Origin: Maricurvus nonylphenolicus
GTDB lineage: Bacteria > Pseudomonadota > Gammaproteobacteria > Pseudomonadales > Cellvibrionaceae
Assembly (NCBI RefSeq): GCF_042854845.1
Contig: NZ_AP031498.1
Span: 5,022,001-5,086,000, forward strand
Length of the DNA stretch: 64,000 bases
Reading direction: 5' to 3'
Position numbers and translations under genes: made by a program. The notes beneath the pieces are model-generated. The model was given only the letters and a program-made list of their open reading frames with translations. It searched no databases and was not told where the DNA came from. Position 1 is the stretch's first letter; each line of letters opens with the position of its first letter. Positions 34,702 to 43,900 of this stretch are shown piece by piece.

Positions 34702-35748
34702 CTACTGCTTATTTTCTGTAGAACCTCCCTTGTGGCATCTTTCCCTATACTCAACGGGAGTAGTTCCCGTCCAACGTTTAAATGCACGATAAAATGAGCT
34801 TAAATCCTTATAACCTAAGCGGTAAGCGACCTCTGCAACTGTAAACTCAGTACCTTCTATCTCCGCAATGGTATAGTCTCTTCGAGCCTCATCCACCAGT
34901 TTCTTAAAGGTAGTGCCTTCGCTAGCTAAATTACGTTGAACGGTACGAGATGTTAAATTCAGCATGTCGGCTACATCCTGCAACTCAATATCCTTATCAG
35001 GGAGTGATTCAAACACAGCCCTTTTTACTTTATTCAGGATGCCAATTTCAGTTAAGGCATGTAACTGTTGTACAGCCTGCATTTCGTGAACTTTATGAAG
35101 TGCGGCATCAGAGCCAATTGTTTGGTAGTCAAGATAGACTGTCGGAAAACATAAATAGTTTTCTTTTTGATTAAACTTTAGGTCACATTTGAAAATTTGA
35201 TCATAGCTCGAAGTTTCATCTGGCTTGCGATATTGAAATCCAGCCTCTTCTAAGGGCAACTCCCAACCTACAATGGAATTAAAACAGCGATAGATAAACA
35301 CTTGCCAGAAGTCTGTATGTTGCCTATTGGGCTCACAGTCGCTAAGAAAGTTAGCGCTGAGTTTTGATATATCCTTGCCCTCTTCTAAAGTGACTCTTCC
35401 GCTATCGGTATATAACTTAATGTATTTATCAAAGCTTTCAATTGCTTCCCTTAAATTCTTACTGGTCATAGCCAAATAACCAGCAGCATTAAAGGCAGGA
35501 GTAGGTGCTTTTGCCCCCAGATGAAGCCCAAAATCAGGATCATGACTTAATTCACCTGCCGCCTCCCACATATGCATCAACTTCTCATGTGAAATACGAT
35601 ATTGAGAGTCCTCAAAGAGTTCAGGGTTAATATCGGAGCGATCAAAGATTTCTTCGACATCCAAGCCTTCACCTGAAAACATTCGATATAAGAACTTGGT
35701 GACGACAGACGTAGATTTCGTCTCAACGCCAAACCTAGCATTAGGCAT
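34702..35748 (-). CDS. AraC-family transcriptional regulator (OruR/ArgR-like, arabinose-binding-like N-domain)
   Basis: A 348-residue activator. Residues 20-210 form the ligand-sensing domain common in OruR-like regulators (HMWEAAGELSHDPDFGLHLGAKA, AFNAAGYLAMTSKNLREAI). The C-terminal AraC DNA-binding region contains two helix-turn-helix motifs: LQDVADMLNLTSRTVQRNLASEG and VAEVAYRLGYKDLSSFYRAFKRWTG. GGGGAAAG lies before ATG. It is convergent with crotonase copy 2. The repeated 45-47 bp element at 20128, 23693, 31425 and 33524 is the best candidate target, with the imported substrate or a ring-cleavage product as inducer; both are inferred. Confidence 0.92.
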   Translation of the reverse strand: MPNARFGVETKSTSVVTKFLYRMFSGEGLDVEEIFDRSDINPELFEDSQYRISHEKLMHMWEAAGELSHDPDFGLHLGAKAPTPAFNAAGYLAMTSKNLREAIESFDKYIKLYTDSGRVTLEEGKDISKLSANFLSDCEPNRQHTDFWQVFIYRCFNSIVGWELPLEEAGFQYRKPDETSSYDQIFKCDLKFNQKENYLCFPTVYLDYQTIGSDAALHKVHEMQAVQQLHALTEIGILNKVKRAVFESLPDKDIELQDVADMLNLTSRTVQRNLASEGTTFKKLVDEARRDYTIAEIEGTEFTVAEVAYRLGYKDLSSFYRAFKRWTGTTPVEYRERCHKGGSTENKQ

Positions 35749-36059
35749 TAGGATCTTTCCCCACTCGTTAGAGGTAATAGGCCAGCCATACGTTCAAAAC
35801 CATCAATTAGTATCATGACAGTAAGATACAATAGTCATTCGCTCTTGGGTAGATTTTAACACCATATCCTTATTTTATTATCCGTATTCCCTTGATAGGA
35901 ATGCTCCCAGCCCTTCTATAACAAAATGAAATAACTATTATCCTTATATATTTACTAATGAGTACTTAATGGCGACGACCTCTATCCTGCTTGATATATA
36001 TCAGGATGATACCCAGCAAATCCCAGTATCATAGCCGAAAGCAACCTTAGGATAATTCC
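35749..36059. other. intergenic region between the AraC gene and the nar-linked genes
   Basis: AT-rich with no supported gene. It marks the boundary between the catabolic island and the nitrate-respiration region and contains one FNR-like box (35991-36004). Confidence 0.6.
35991..36004. promoter_or_regulatory. FNR/Anr-like box upstream of the 130-residue protein
   Basis: TTGATATATATCAG differs from the consensus TTGAT-N4-ATCAA by one base. Its centre lies about 62 bp before ATG, suitable for class II activation under low oxygen. Confidence 0.6.
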
Positions 36060-36452
36060 ATGATTGAGAAGTTTAACGACCTGCTTGAGCAGGCCCAACA
36101 GCAGACTGATGCCCAACGTTTATTATTCCTCTTTGCAGCATCGGATGTTGTCAAAAAAGCCAAAAAGCGTGATGAGAAGAAAGGTACCCTGTCTCCGGTG
36201 ATGTGTGTGGATAAATTACCGGCTGAAATCGACAGTTTTAAGGCGCTGGCCAGTGAAGCGGACGGAATAACTCAGGATTGGGATATGGTGTTGATCGCGG
36301 CTCTTTCAGGCGAAGGTGCAAAGGCGCCAACTACGGAAGAAGCGGAACCGTTTTTAAATAAGATGGCGAATGATTTGTCGTCGGGACAGGATTTATCCCG
36401 TTATGTGATATTTGATCGCAAAGAGAACCCGATTGTAATTCAGGCAGCCTAG
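36060..36452 (+). CDS. small conserved protein, nar-linked (family sometimes labelled ribonucleotide reductase alpha)
   Basis: A 130-residue soluble protein with a helical N-terminus (LLEQAQQQTDAQRLLFLFAA), SPVMCVDKLP, and WDMVLIAALSGEGAKAPTTEEAEPFLNKM. I recall similar short proteins in pseudomonads that carry the automatic name ribonucleotide reductase subunit alpha, which the size does not support. No catalytic motif is recognised. An FNR-like box precedes it, so it may be induced by oxygen limitation together with the nar genes. It converges with the CBS gene. Confidence 0.75.
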   Translation: MIEKFNDLLEQAQQQTDAQRLLFLFAASDVVKKAKKRDEKKGTLSPVMCVDKLPAEIDSFKALASEADGITQDWDMVLIAALSGEGAKAPTTEEAEPFLNKMANDLSSGQDLSRYVIFDRKENPIVIQAA

Positions 36453-36475
36453 CTGCCTGATTTCCTGAACCTCTT

Positions 36476-36898
36476 CTAACTACCTTTCTCTTCCAGCAGC
36501 TGTACGGCAACCGCCAAGACATCGGTACCGCTGATCAGGCCGACCAGTTTATTACCCTCGGTAACGGGTAGTGCGCCAACGCGTAATTCCAGTAATTGGG
36601 AAGCGGCTGCTGAAACCCGTTCCTCACTGCCAATGGTGACTGGATCGGCTGTCATAATTTCCGCTACGGTTACGCCCTGCTCCAGGATTTCCTGACGCTT
36701 GCCAATATTTTGGGTGAGGCTGGAAATGCTGGCGGCGTAGACATCTTTCTTTGTAACAATACCTACCACGGCATTGTCACCGTCTATGACTGGAATCTGA
36801 CGAATGCGGTGCTGCTCCATTAATTGGCGAGCCTGGCCTAGTGAGGCATTGGCTTTTAGGGCATGGATATCCTTGGTCATCAGGTCTTTGACTTGCAT
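36476..36898 (-). CDS. two-CBS-domain protein
   Basis: A 140-residue protein made of a CBS pair (Bateman module): VKDLMTKDIHALKANASLGQA to DNAVVGIVTKKDVYA, and VAEIMTADPVTIGSEERVS to GNKLVGLISGTDVLAVA. Such stand-alone modules bind adenosyl nucleotides or NAD and regulate a partner. It resembles the partial CBS gene at 63775, which also lies beside anaerobic-type regulatory sites. Its target is not known. Confidence 0.9.
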   Translation of the reverse strand: MQVKDLMTKDIHALKANASLGQARQLMEQHRIRQIPVIDGDNAVVGIVTKKDVYAASISSLTQNIGKRQEILEQGVTVAEIMTADPVTIGSEERVSAAASQLLELRVGALPVTEGNKLVGLISGTDVLAVAVQLLEEKGS

Positions 36899-36970
36899 AG
36901 ATTTATCTCTGCGTTAATAAACTGACCCAAGCATAGTACATATGTGTGGAGACTATCTAGTACTATCCGG

Positions 36971-37015
36971 CATTCCCGCGTAATTCCTGGATTCCCGCTT
37001 TCGCGGGAATGGCGT
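36971..37015. repeat. REP-like palindrome (ATTCCCGC-type)
   Basis: ATTCCCGCTTTCGCGGGAAT (36991-37010) is a perfect palindrome preceded by a degenerate copy of its left arm (CATTCCCGCG, 36970-36980). Related palindromes occur at 37892, 37972, 53919, 62169 and 62275. Confidence 0.75.
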
Positions 37016-37069
37016 TGGTGATGATTGTGCGAGTTTCTAATGTAGTCGTACTTGGATAGTAATTGAAAA

Positions 37070-37822
37070 TTACTGTAATAATGGCGACTCGGAAACACTG
37101 AAATCAAAACCCTCAATATCCGCGTCCGCGATAAGACGGTCGATATATTGGGCAATGGCTTTGCGGCGTACTTTTTCGTTGAGGTAGTCGGCGATGCGTT
37201 CTTCGGCCATCTCAAAGGTTAGTTGGCGACCTTCAACGCGGTGGTCAATCGCTACCACATGAATACCGTAACGGCTTTCCATGGGTTTTAGGACTAAGCC
37301 TGGTTCACAGCAAAACAGTTGGCGTTCAAATTCCGGTACGGTTTGACCGCGGGTAATTTGTCCCAGTTGGCCGCCGGTTTTGGCGGATGGGCAGCGGGAA
37401 TGGGCTTCGGCCAATTGTGCAAAAATGGATTCATCCTGTTGCAATTGGCGAATGAGTAATTTGGCTTTATCGGTAGCTTCGATACGTGCCATCTCATCTT
37501 CAGGATCTGCAGCCAGCAAGATATGTTTAACTGCCAGTAGTGGCGTGGTGCAGAATTTATCGAGATTTTGATCGTAATAGTTACGGCAATCTTCTTGTGT
37601 TGCCTTGGGGATATTAACATCTTCCGCGATTAGCTCATCGACGAAATTTTCATCGGCCACATCGCCAATGCCAAGTGCTAAGGCACGCTGTTTAAACAGT
37701 TCGGCAATGATTAATGATTCACTGGCTTTAATCATCGATTCACGCTGACTTTCGCCGCTGTGGTACTGCATTTCGGAGAGGATGGTATCTTCGTCGAAGG
37801 TGGTGTTGTTTACGCGGATCAT
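37070..37822 (-). CDS. parvulin-type (PpiC/NifM-like) peptidylprolyl isomerase
   Basis: A 250-residue cis-trans prolyl isomerase. The N-terminal half is the helical NifM/SurA-like chaperone part; the parvulin domain (about 115-220) contains LLAVKHILLA, LAEAHSRCPSAKTGGQLGQI, FERQLF and YGIHVVAIDHR. No signal peptide is apparent. In pseudomonads a PpiC-type gene commonly follows narI, and it probably assists folding or maturation of the nitrate reductase. The ATG at 37822 (MIRVNN) matches relatives; a GTG at 37834 is the alternative. A REP pair separates it from narI. Confidence 0.88.
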   Translation of the reverse strand: MIRVNNTTFDEDTILSEMQYHSGESQRESMIKASESLIIAELFKQRALALGIGDVADENFVDELIAEDVNIPKATQEDCRNYYDQNLDKFCTTPLLAVKHILLAADPEDEMARIEATDKAKLLIRQLQQDESIFAQLAEAHSRCPSAKTGGQLGQITRGQTVPEFERQLFCCEPGLVLKPMESRYGIHVVAIDHRVEGRQLTFEMAEERIADYLNEKVRRKAIAQYIDRLIADADIEGFDFSVSESPLLQ

Positions 37823-37891
37823 GTTTTTAATCACTCTCTTGATAAAGACACTGGATACCCAAAGCGCTCACTGCGCTCGCGGGGCAGGCTC

Positions 37892-37991
37892 TTCCTGCTT
37901 GCGCAGGAATGACGCTGTAGTGTGTTATAGGCTTTCTACTGGAAGAAATGTACCCTGTAGAAAGCTTCTGGATCCCCGCTTTCGCGGGGAT
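37892..37991. repeat. REP-like palindrome pair between narI and the isomerase gene
   Basis: TTCCTGCTTGCGCAGGAA (37892-37909) and ATCCCCGCTTTCGCGGGGAT (37972-37991) are two palindromes of the same family about 60 bases apart, a BIME-like arrangement. Confidence 0.75.
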
Positions 37992-38011
37992 GGCACAGTA
38001 GGTGTTTCTGT

Positions 38012-38704
38012 TTATAGCCCTGCTTTTTTGGTTCTTACTACCTGGTAGTTACGACCAAAGTATTTAACAGGCACACTCCAGATATGCACCAAGCGGCTAA
38101 AGGGGAAGACTACAAACAGTGTCATACCCAGGAACACATGCAGTTTGAAGATAATGTGCACATCAATAATGCTGGCAGCAGCAGTAGTACCGTTAAAGAT
38201 CACCAGGTTTTGTGCCCAGCTCATCAGCTTTAACATCTCAGCACCGTCCATATGTCCGAAGGAGACAAAGATGGAAATCAAGCCGAGGATTAATTGCGCC
38301 AAGAGCAGGAACAACAGGGTGATATCCATGGTAGAGCTGGTGGCACGCACACGGTCGTTACCCAAGCGGCGGGCAATCAGAATCACCAAGCCGTAGAGGC
38401 AGACCAGGCCAAAGAAACCACCCATAGCCATGGCGAAGATTTGCTTCATGCCTGCGGTAATTCCGAGGAAATCCCACACTTGGTGTGGCGTTAACAAACC
38501 GACAAAGTGGCCACACAACACCATGATAATACCGACATGGAACGGCAGGCTGCCTTTACGCAGTTGCTTACTTTCCAGCATTTGGCTGGAGCCGGTTTTC
38601 CAGGTGTATTGATCGCGGTCATATCGTACCAGGGAGCCCAGTACGAAAATGGTTAGCGCTATATAAGGGTAAATACCAAATAAAAAATGGTTCACACTAT
38701 TCAT
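38012..38704 (-). CDS. narI: respiratory nitrate reductase gamma subunit (cytochrome b)
   Basis: A 230-residue membrane protein with five transmembrane segments that passes electrons from quinol to NarH through two haems b. The His-bearing LPFHVGIIMVLCGHFVGL and the C-terminal KLHVFLGMTLFVVFPFSRLVHIWS segments hold the expected haem ligands; the terminal SVPVKYFGRNYQVVR is typical. Its ATG overlaps the narJ stop by 4 bases, so it is translated with narJ. Confidence 0.96.
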   Translation of the reverse strand: MNSVNHFLFGIYPYIALTIFVLGSLVRYDRDQYTWKTGSSQMLESKQLRKGSLPFHVGIIMVLCGHFVGLLTPHQVWDFLGITAGMKQIFAMAMGGFFGLVCLYGLVILIARRLGNDRVRATSSTMDITLLFLLLAQLILGLISIFVSFGHMDGAEMLKLMSWAQNLVIFNGTTAAASIIDVHIIFKLHVFLGMTLFVVFPFSRLVHIWSVPVKYFGRNYQVVRTKKAGL

Positions 38705-39438
38705 TTTGCTACTCCTTCCAGAGCTGGACCGGCTTCGTTAAAGCCAACCCAGTTTAACGGTACATCGAGATCTTTACGCTGGGACTCAGAGGGGCGTCGG
38801 GCGGCTTGATCACAACTCTTCTCCAAAGAATCAGCACCGAAGGTAACTTCTTCCTCTTCCCACTCTTTGTCGATCGCTTTTTTAGTGTCGTCACGTTTTT
38901 CGTTGGCAACCTGGGCACGCATTTCGGTTAAATCAACCTGGCTGCAGGCCACATCCAACAGAGTTTCAAACAGTACAGCGTAGGGGCTACCACGTTTTTC
39001 CAGGCGGCATAGCAACAAGGCTAGGATATGCTCAACATCCAGCAACCACTCCTTAGCACCTTCCTCACCTTGCGTAGCCAGGAATTCCAAAAACATGGGC
39101 AGGTAATCCGGCAACTGGTGTTGCGAGATTTCCAAACCGGCTTCGCGGTACTTGGCGGTAAGGTCTACCATGGCCTGACCGCGATCGCGGGATTCGCCGT
39201 GCACATGCTCAAACAACCACAAACCCAGTGAACGACCACGTTCAAACAGCGCGTCGTATTCTGCCTGCCAGTCCATCAGGTCTTTGGCCAGATGGGTTTC
39301 GACAAAATGCTCCAGCTCGGTACGCGAGACCAGGCTGATATTGGCTGAGCGAATAACGCCCAGCACTTCACGCTCATGATCAGCCAGAAAAGTATCCGGA
39401 TAATCCAGCAAGCGGGAGATTACACGTAGAAGGTCCAT
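38701..39438 (-). CDS. narJ: nitrate reductase molybdenum cofactor assembly chaperone
   Basis: A 245-residue dedicated chaperone needed for cofactor insertion and membrane attachment of NarGH; it is not in the final complex. The helical core LLRVISRLLDYPDTFLADH, HVHGESRDRGQAMVDL and LPDYLPMFLEFLA are family hallmarks. The C-terminal part from about 180 is charged and variable. It starts at the last base of the narH stop (1-base overlap). Confidence 0.95.
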   Translation of the reverse strand: MDLLRVISRLLDYPDTFLADHEREVLGVIRSANISLVSRTELEHFVETHLAKDLMDWQAEYDALFERGRSLGLWLFEHVHGESRDRGQAMVDLTAKYREAGLEISQHQLPDYLPMFLEFLATQGEEGAKEWLLDVEHILALLLCRLEKRGSPYAVLFETLLDVACSQVDLTEMRAQVANEKRDDTKKAIDKEWEEEEVTFGADSLEKSCDQAARRPSESQRKDLDVPLNWVGFNEAGPALEGVAK

Positions 39439-40994
39439 TAGTTTTCCTCCAGGTGTACAACTTTAATTTCCCGCGCCAGATCGCCCTGCTGACGGTAGGT
39501 TTGTTTCTTTCCACCAAACAGGTTGGTATCGTTATTACCGTCGGAGCAACCGTTACCGAAGCTGAAGCCACAACTGCTCTTCATGCTATAGGCTTCTTCA
39601 GCATAAGCTTTATGGCTGGATGGAATCACGAATCTATCTTCGTAATTGGCAATCGCCATATAACGGTACATTTCTTCCACCTGATGCTCGGTCAAGCCAG
39701 CTTGCTGCAATACCGCGAGGTTTTCTTCACCGTCCACCTGCTGTGAACGCTTGTAGGAGCGCATGGCCAGCATACGTTCCAGTGCAGACAGAACTGGTGC
39801 TTCATCACCGGCGGTTAACAGGTTGGCCAGGTAGCGAATGGGGATTCGCTGGGACTTCAGATCGGGAATTACACCGTCCATACCGATGGTGCCAGCCTCA
39901 ACCGCATTTTGAATAGGCGATAGAGGTGGGATATACCAAACCATTGGCAGAGTACGATACTCTGGGTGCAGCGGCAGAGCCACTTTCCAATCCATCGCCA
40001 TTTTGTACACTGGGGATTCCTGCGCTGAAGTGATCCAGCTGTCTGGAATACCTTCTTCGCGTGCGGCACGCTGTACTTCCGGATCATTAGGATCGAGGAA
40101 GATATCCAGCTGTGATTGGTACAAATCTTTTTCCAGCGGCGTATTCGCGGCTTCTTCAATACGATCCGCATCGTACAGAAGTACACCCAAGTAACGAATA
40201 CGACCTACACAGGTTTCACTACATACAGTAGGCTGACCGGCTTCGATACGTGGGTAGCAGAAGATACACTTCTCGGACTTGCCGGTTTTCCAGTTGTAGT
40301 AAATCTTTTTGTACGGACAACCGGACACACACATACGCCAGCCGCGACATTTATCCTGATCGATCAGAACAATGCCGTCTTCCTCACGCTTGTAGATAGC
40401 GCCACTTGGGCAGCTGGCTACACAGGCAGGGTTCAAGCAGTGCTCACACAGACGTGGCAGGTACATCATAAAGGTCTTTTCAAACTGACCGTAGATTTCC
40501 TTCTGTGCCACATCGTCAAAGTTTTTATCAGCTTTACGCTTTTCAAACTCGGTGCCGAGAATTTCTTCCCAGTTAGGACCCCAGTTGATTTTCTCCATAC
40601 GCTTGCCGGTTACCAGCGAGCGCGGACGTGCTACTGGCTGATGCTTGGAATCCGGCGCATTGTGCAGATGTTCGTAGTCGTAATCGAACGGCTCGTAGTA
40701 GTCGTCAATTTCTGGCAGATCCGGGTTGCCGAAAATATTCGACAAAATACGCAATTTACCACCCTGACGAGGAACCAGCTTGCCGTTTTTACGAACCCAG
40801 CCGCCGTTCCACTTTTCCTGGTTTTCCCATTCTTTCGGGAATCCAACACCGGGCTTTGATTCAACATTGTTAAACCAGGCGTACTCAACACCGTCACGGC
40901 TGGTCCAAACGTTTTTACAAGTAATAGAGCAGGTGTGACAACCGATACATTTATCGAGGTTTAACACCATGCCAATTTGAGCGCGAACTTTCAT
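39438..40994 (-). CDS. narH: respiratory nitrate reductase beta subunit (iron-sulfur)
   Basis: A 518-residue electron-transfer subunit with four Fe-S clusters. The first cysteine set CIGCHTCSITCK is at residues 16-27; the others are CEHCLNPACVASCPSGAIY, CRGWRMCVSGCPYKK (the Trp replaces a Cys, as expected for the 3Fe-4S cluster) and CIFCYPRIEAGQPTVCSETC. It links NarI haems to the NarG FS0 cluster at the cytoplasmic face. It overlaps narG by one base. Confidence 0.97.
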   Translation of the reverse strand: MKVRAQIGMVLNLDKCIGCHTCSITCKNVWTSRDGVEYAWFNNVESKPGVGFPKEWENQEKWNGGWVRKNGKLVPRQGGKLRILSNIFGNPDLPEIDDYYEPFDYDYEHLHNAPDSKHQPVARPRSLVTGKRMEKINWGPNWEEILGTEFEKRKADKNFDDVAQKEIYGQFEKTFMMYLPRLCEHCLNPACVASCPSGAIYKREEDGIVLIDQDKCRGWRMCVSGCPYKKIYYNWKTGKSEKCIFCYPRIEAGQPTVCSETCVGRIRYLGVLLYDADRIEEAANTPLEKDLYQSQLDIFLDPNDPEVQRAAREEGIPDSWITSAQESPVYKMAMDWKVALPLHPEYRTLPMVWYIPPLSPIQNAVEAGTIGMDGVIPDLKSQRIPIRYLANLLTAGDEAPVLSALERMLAMRSYKRSQQVDGEENLAVLQQAGLTEHQVEEMYRYMAIANYEDRFVIPSSHKAYAEEAYSMKSSCGFSFGNGCSDGNNDTNLFGGKKQTYRQQGDLAREIKVVHLEEN

Positions 40995-43900
40995 TATTCT
41001 GCCCCCTCCAATGCTGCTTCATGTTCCTGATCGAGCCAATCAACCTTGTCCATCTTACGGACGATCACGAACTCATCACGGTTACAACCTACAGTGCCGT
41101 AGTAGTTAAAGCCGTAGGCTTGTTGTGCGTAGCCACCAATCATATGGGTGGGTTTCATAATGGCGCGGGTTACGGAGTTGTGCATACCGCCGCGAGTCTT
41201 GGTGACCTCACTACCCGGTACATTCACGATACGTTCCTGGGCGTGGTACATCAGGCTCATACCTTCGTTCACACGCTGGGAGACAACCGCACGGGCCGCG
41301 ATAGCACCGTTGACGTTAAAGACTTCGATCCAGTCGTTATCTTCAATGCCGGCTTTTTTAGCATCCACTTCACTGATCCAGATAATGGGGCCACCACGTG
41401 ACAGGGTCAGCATTAACAGGTTATCGGAGTAGGTTGAGTGAATACCCCACTTCTGGTGCGGTGTAATCCAGTTCAACACAATTTCTTTGTTGCCGTTTGG
41501 CTTTTTACCCAACATAGGCGCAACGGTTTTCAGGTTAACCGGTGGCTTGTACAAACACTGGGTTTCACCAAAGTCGCGCATCCACTCGTGATCCTGATAG
41601 AACTGCTGACGTCCGGTTACGGTCCTCCAGGGGATCAGCTCATGTACGTTGGTGTAACCGGCATTGTAGGACACATGTTCGTCTTCCAAACCGGACCAGG
41701 TTGGCGAGCTGATAATCTTGCGCGGCTGCGCCTGAATATCGCGGAAGCGAATTTTTTCCTCTTCCTTCGGCTTGGCCAGATGGGTGTGATCGCGACCGGT
41801 CACTTTACTTAAAGCTTCCCAGGCTTTAACAGCCACATGACCGTTGGTTTCCGGCGCCAGGCTCAGAATCACTTCTGCCGCATCAATGGCACTTTCAATT
41901 TTTGGACGACCTTTGTGTGGGCCTTCTTCATGGTGGGTGTAATTCAGTTTACCCAGGAAGTCGACTTCTTCATCGGTGTTCCAGTTAATGCCTTTACCAC
42001 CGTTACCCAGTTTTTCCATCAATGGGCCAAGCGAGGTGAAACGGTTATAGGTGTTAGGGTAATCACGCTCAACCACCACCATGTTCGGTGCAGTCTTGCC
42101 TGGGATCAGATCACACTCACCTTTCCACCAGGCTTTAACACCATCGGGTTGAGCCAGCTCGGCTGGCGTATCGTGTTGCAGTGGTACAGTAACCAGATCT
42201 TTTTCAACACCCAGATGACCTTCGGTCAGTTGAGAGAAACGCTTGGCAATGCCTTTAAAGATGTCCCAGTCGGAGCGGGATTCCCATACCGGGTCTACCG
42301 CTTTGGACAGTGGGTGAATAAACGGATGCATATCCGAAGTATTCATATCGTCTTTCTCATACCAGGTAGCGGTAGGCAGTACGATATCAGAGTAAACACA
42401 GGTAGAAGACATACGGAAGTCGAGGGTGACAACCAGGTCAATCTTGCCTTCCGGCGCATCATCGTGCCACACCACATCTTCTGGCTTCTTGCTGCCCACT
42501 TCACCCAGATCTTTACCCTGCAGGCCGTTCTTGGTGCCCAGCAGGTGACGCAGCATATACTCGTGACCTTTACCGGACGAACCCAGCAGGTTAGAACGCC
42601 AGATAAACAGGTTGCGCGGATAGTTTTGCGGGTTATCCGGATCCTCACAGGCAAATTTCAGCTCGCGATTTTTCAGCAGATTAACGGTGTAATCCTTCGG
42701 ATCCATTTCCATGGCTTCAGCTTTTTTACACAGCTCCAGCGGGTTAGTACCCAGCTGCGGTGCCGAAGGCAACCAACCCATACGCTCGGCGCGGGTGTTA
42801 TAGTCGATAATGGAACCGCTCCACTTGGATTTGTCAGCCAGTGGTGAAACCACTTCTTCCATTTCCAGTTTTTCGTAGCGCCATTGATCGGCGTGGTTGT
42901 AGAAGAAAGACGTACCATTCATTTGACGCGGTGGACGCTGCCAATCCAGACCAAAGGCCAGAGGCAACCAACCACATTGTGGACGCAGTTTTTCCTGTCC
43001 AACGTAGTGAGCCCAACCACCACCGGATTGACCGATACAACCACACATCATCAGCATATTGATAACGCCGCGGTAGTTCATGTCCATGTTGTACCAGTGG
43101 TTCATAGCAGCACCGATAATGATCATGCTACGGCCATGGGTCTTGTCGGCATTGGTGGCAAATTCGCGGGCGATTTTAATAATCTGCTCGCGAGGTACAC
43201 CGGTAATTTTTTCCTGCCAGGCTGGCGTGTAAGGCGCATCATCATCCAGCGACTTGGCGGTGTTAGGACAATCCAGACCGTGGTCAACGCCATAGTTAGC
43301 CAGCGTTAAATCGTAAACAGTCGCGACCAGAGTCTCGGTACCATCGGCCAGGGTTACACGCTTGGCGGGCACTTTGCGCAGCTGCACATTACTGTGATCG
43401 GTGTGATCGAAATATTCGTATTCGTGCTTTTGGCCACCGAAGTACGGGAAGGCAACCTCAACCACTTCGTCACTGCTGCCTTTCAAGCTCAGCGCCAGGT
43501 TAATCTCTTCACCGGTAGCACCGTCGCGCTGTTCAATATTCCACTTACCGCGACTACCGTCGGTGTTTTCACCCCAGCGGTAGCCAATAGAACCTGTAGG
43601 AGAAACCAGTTCACCTTTTTCATTCAGGCCAATGGTTTTCCACTCTGGGTTGTTTTCCTGGCCCAGGTTGTTGGCCAGATCAGAAGCGCGCAGGAAGCGA
43701 CCCTGTTGCAGACCTTGCTCAGATTCATCCAGACGTACCAGGTACGGGAAGTCAGTGGTGGTGCGAACATAGTTGGTGAAATATTCGCTGGGGTTATCAA
43801 CATGGAATTCTTTCAGAATCACATGACCCATCGCCATGGCAACAGCGGAGTCAGTACCCTGCTTGGCAGGAATCCACTCATCGGTAAGCTTGGCCACTTC

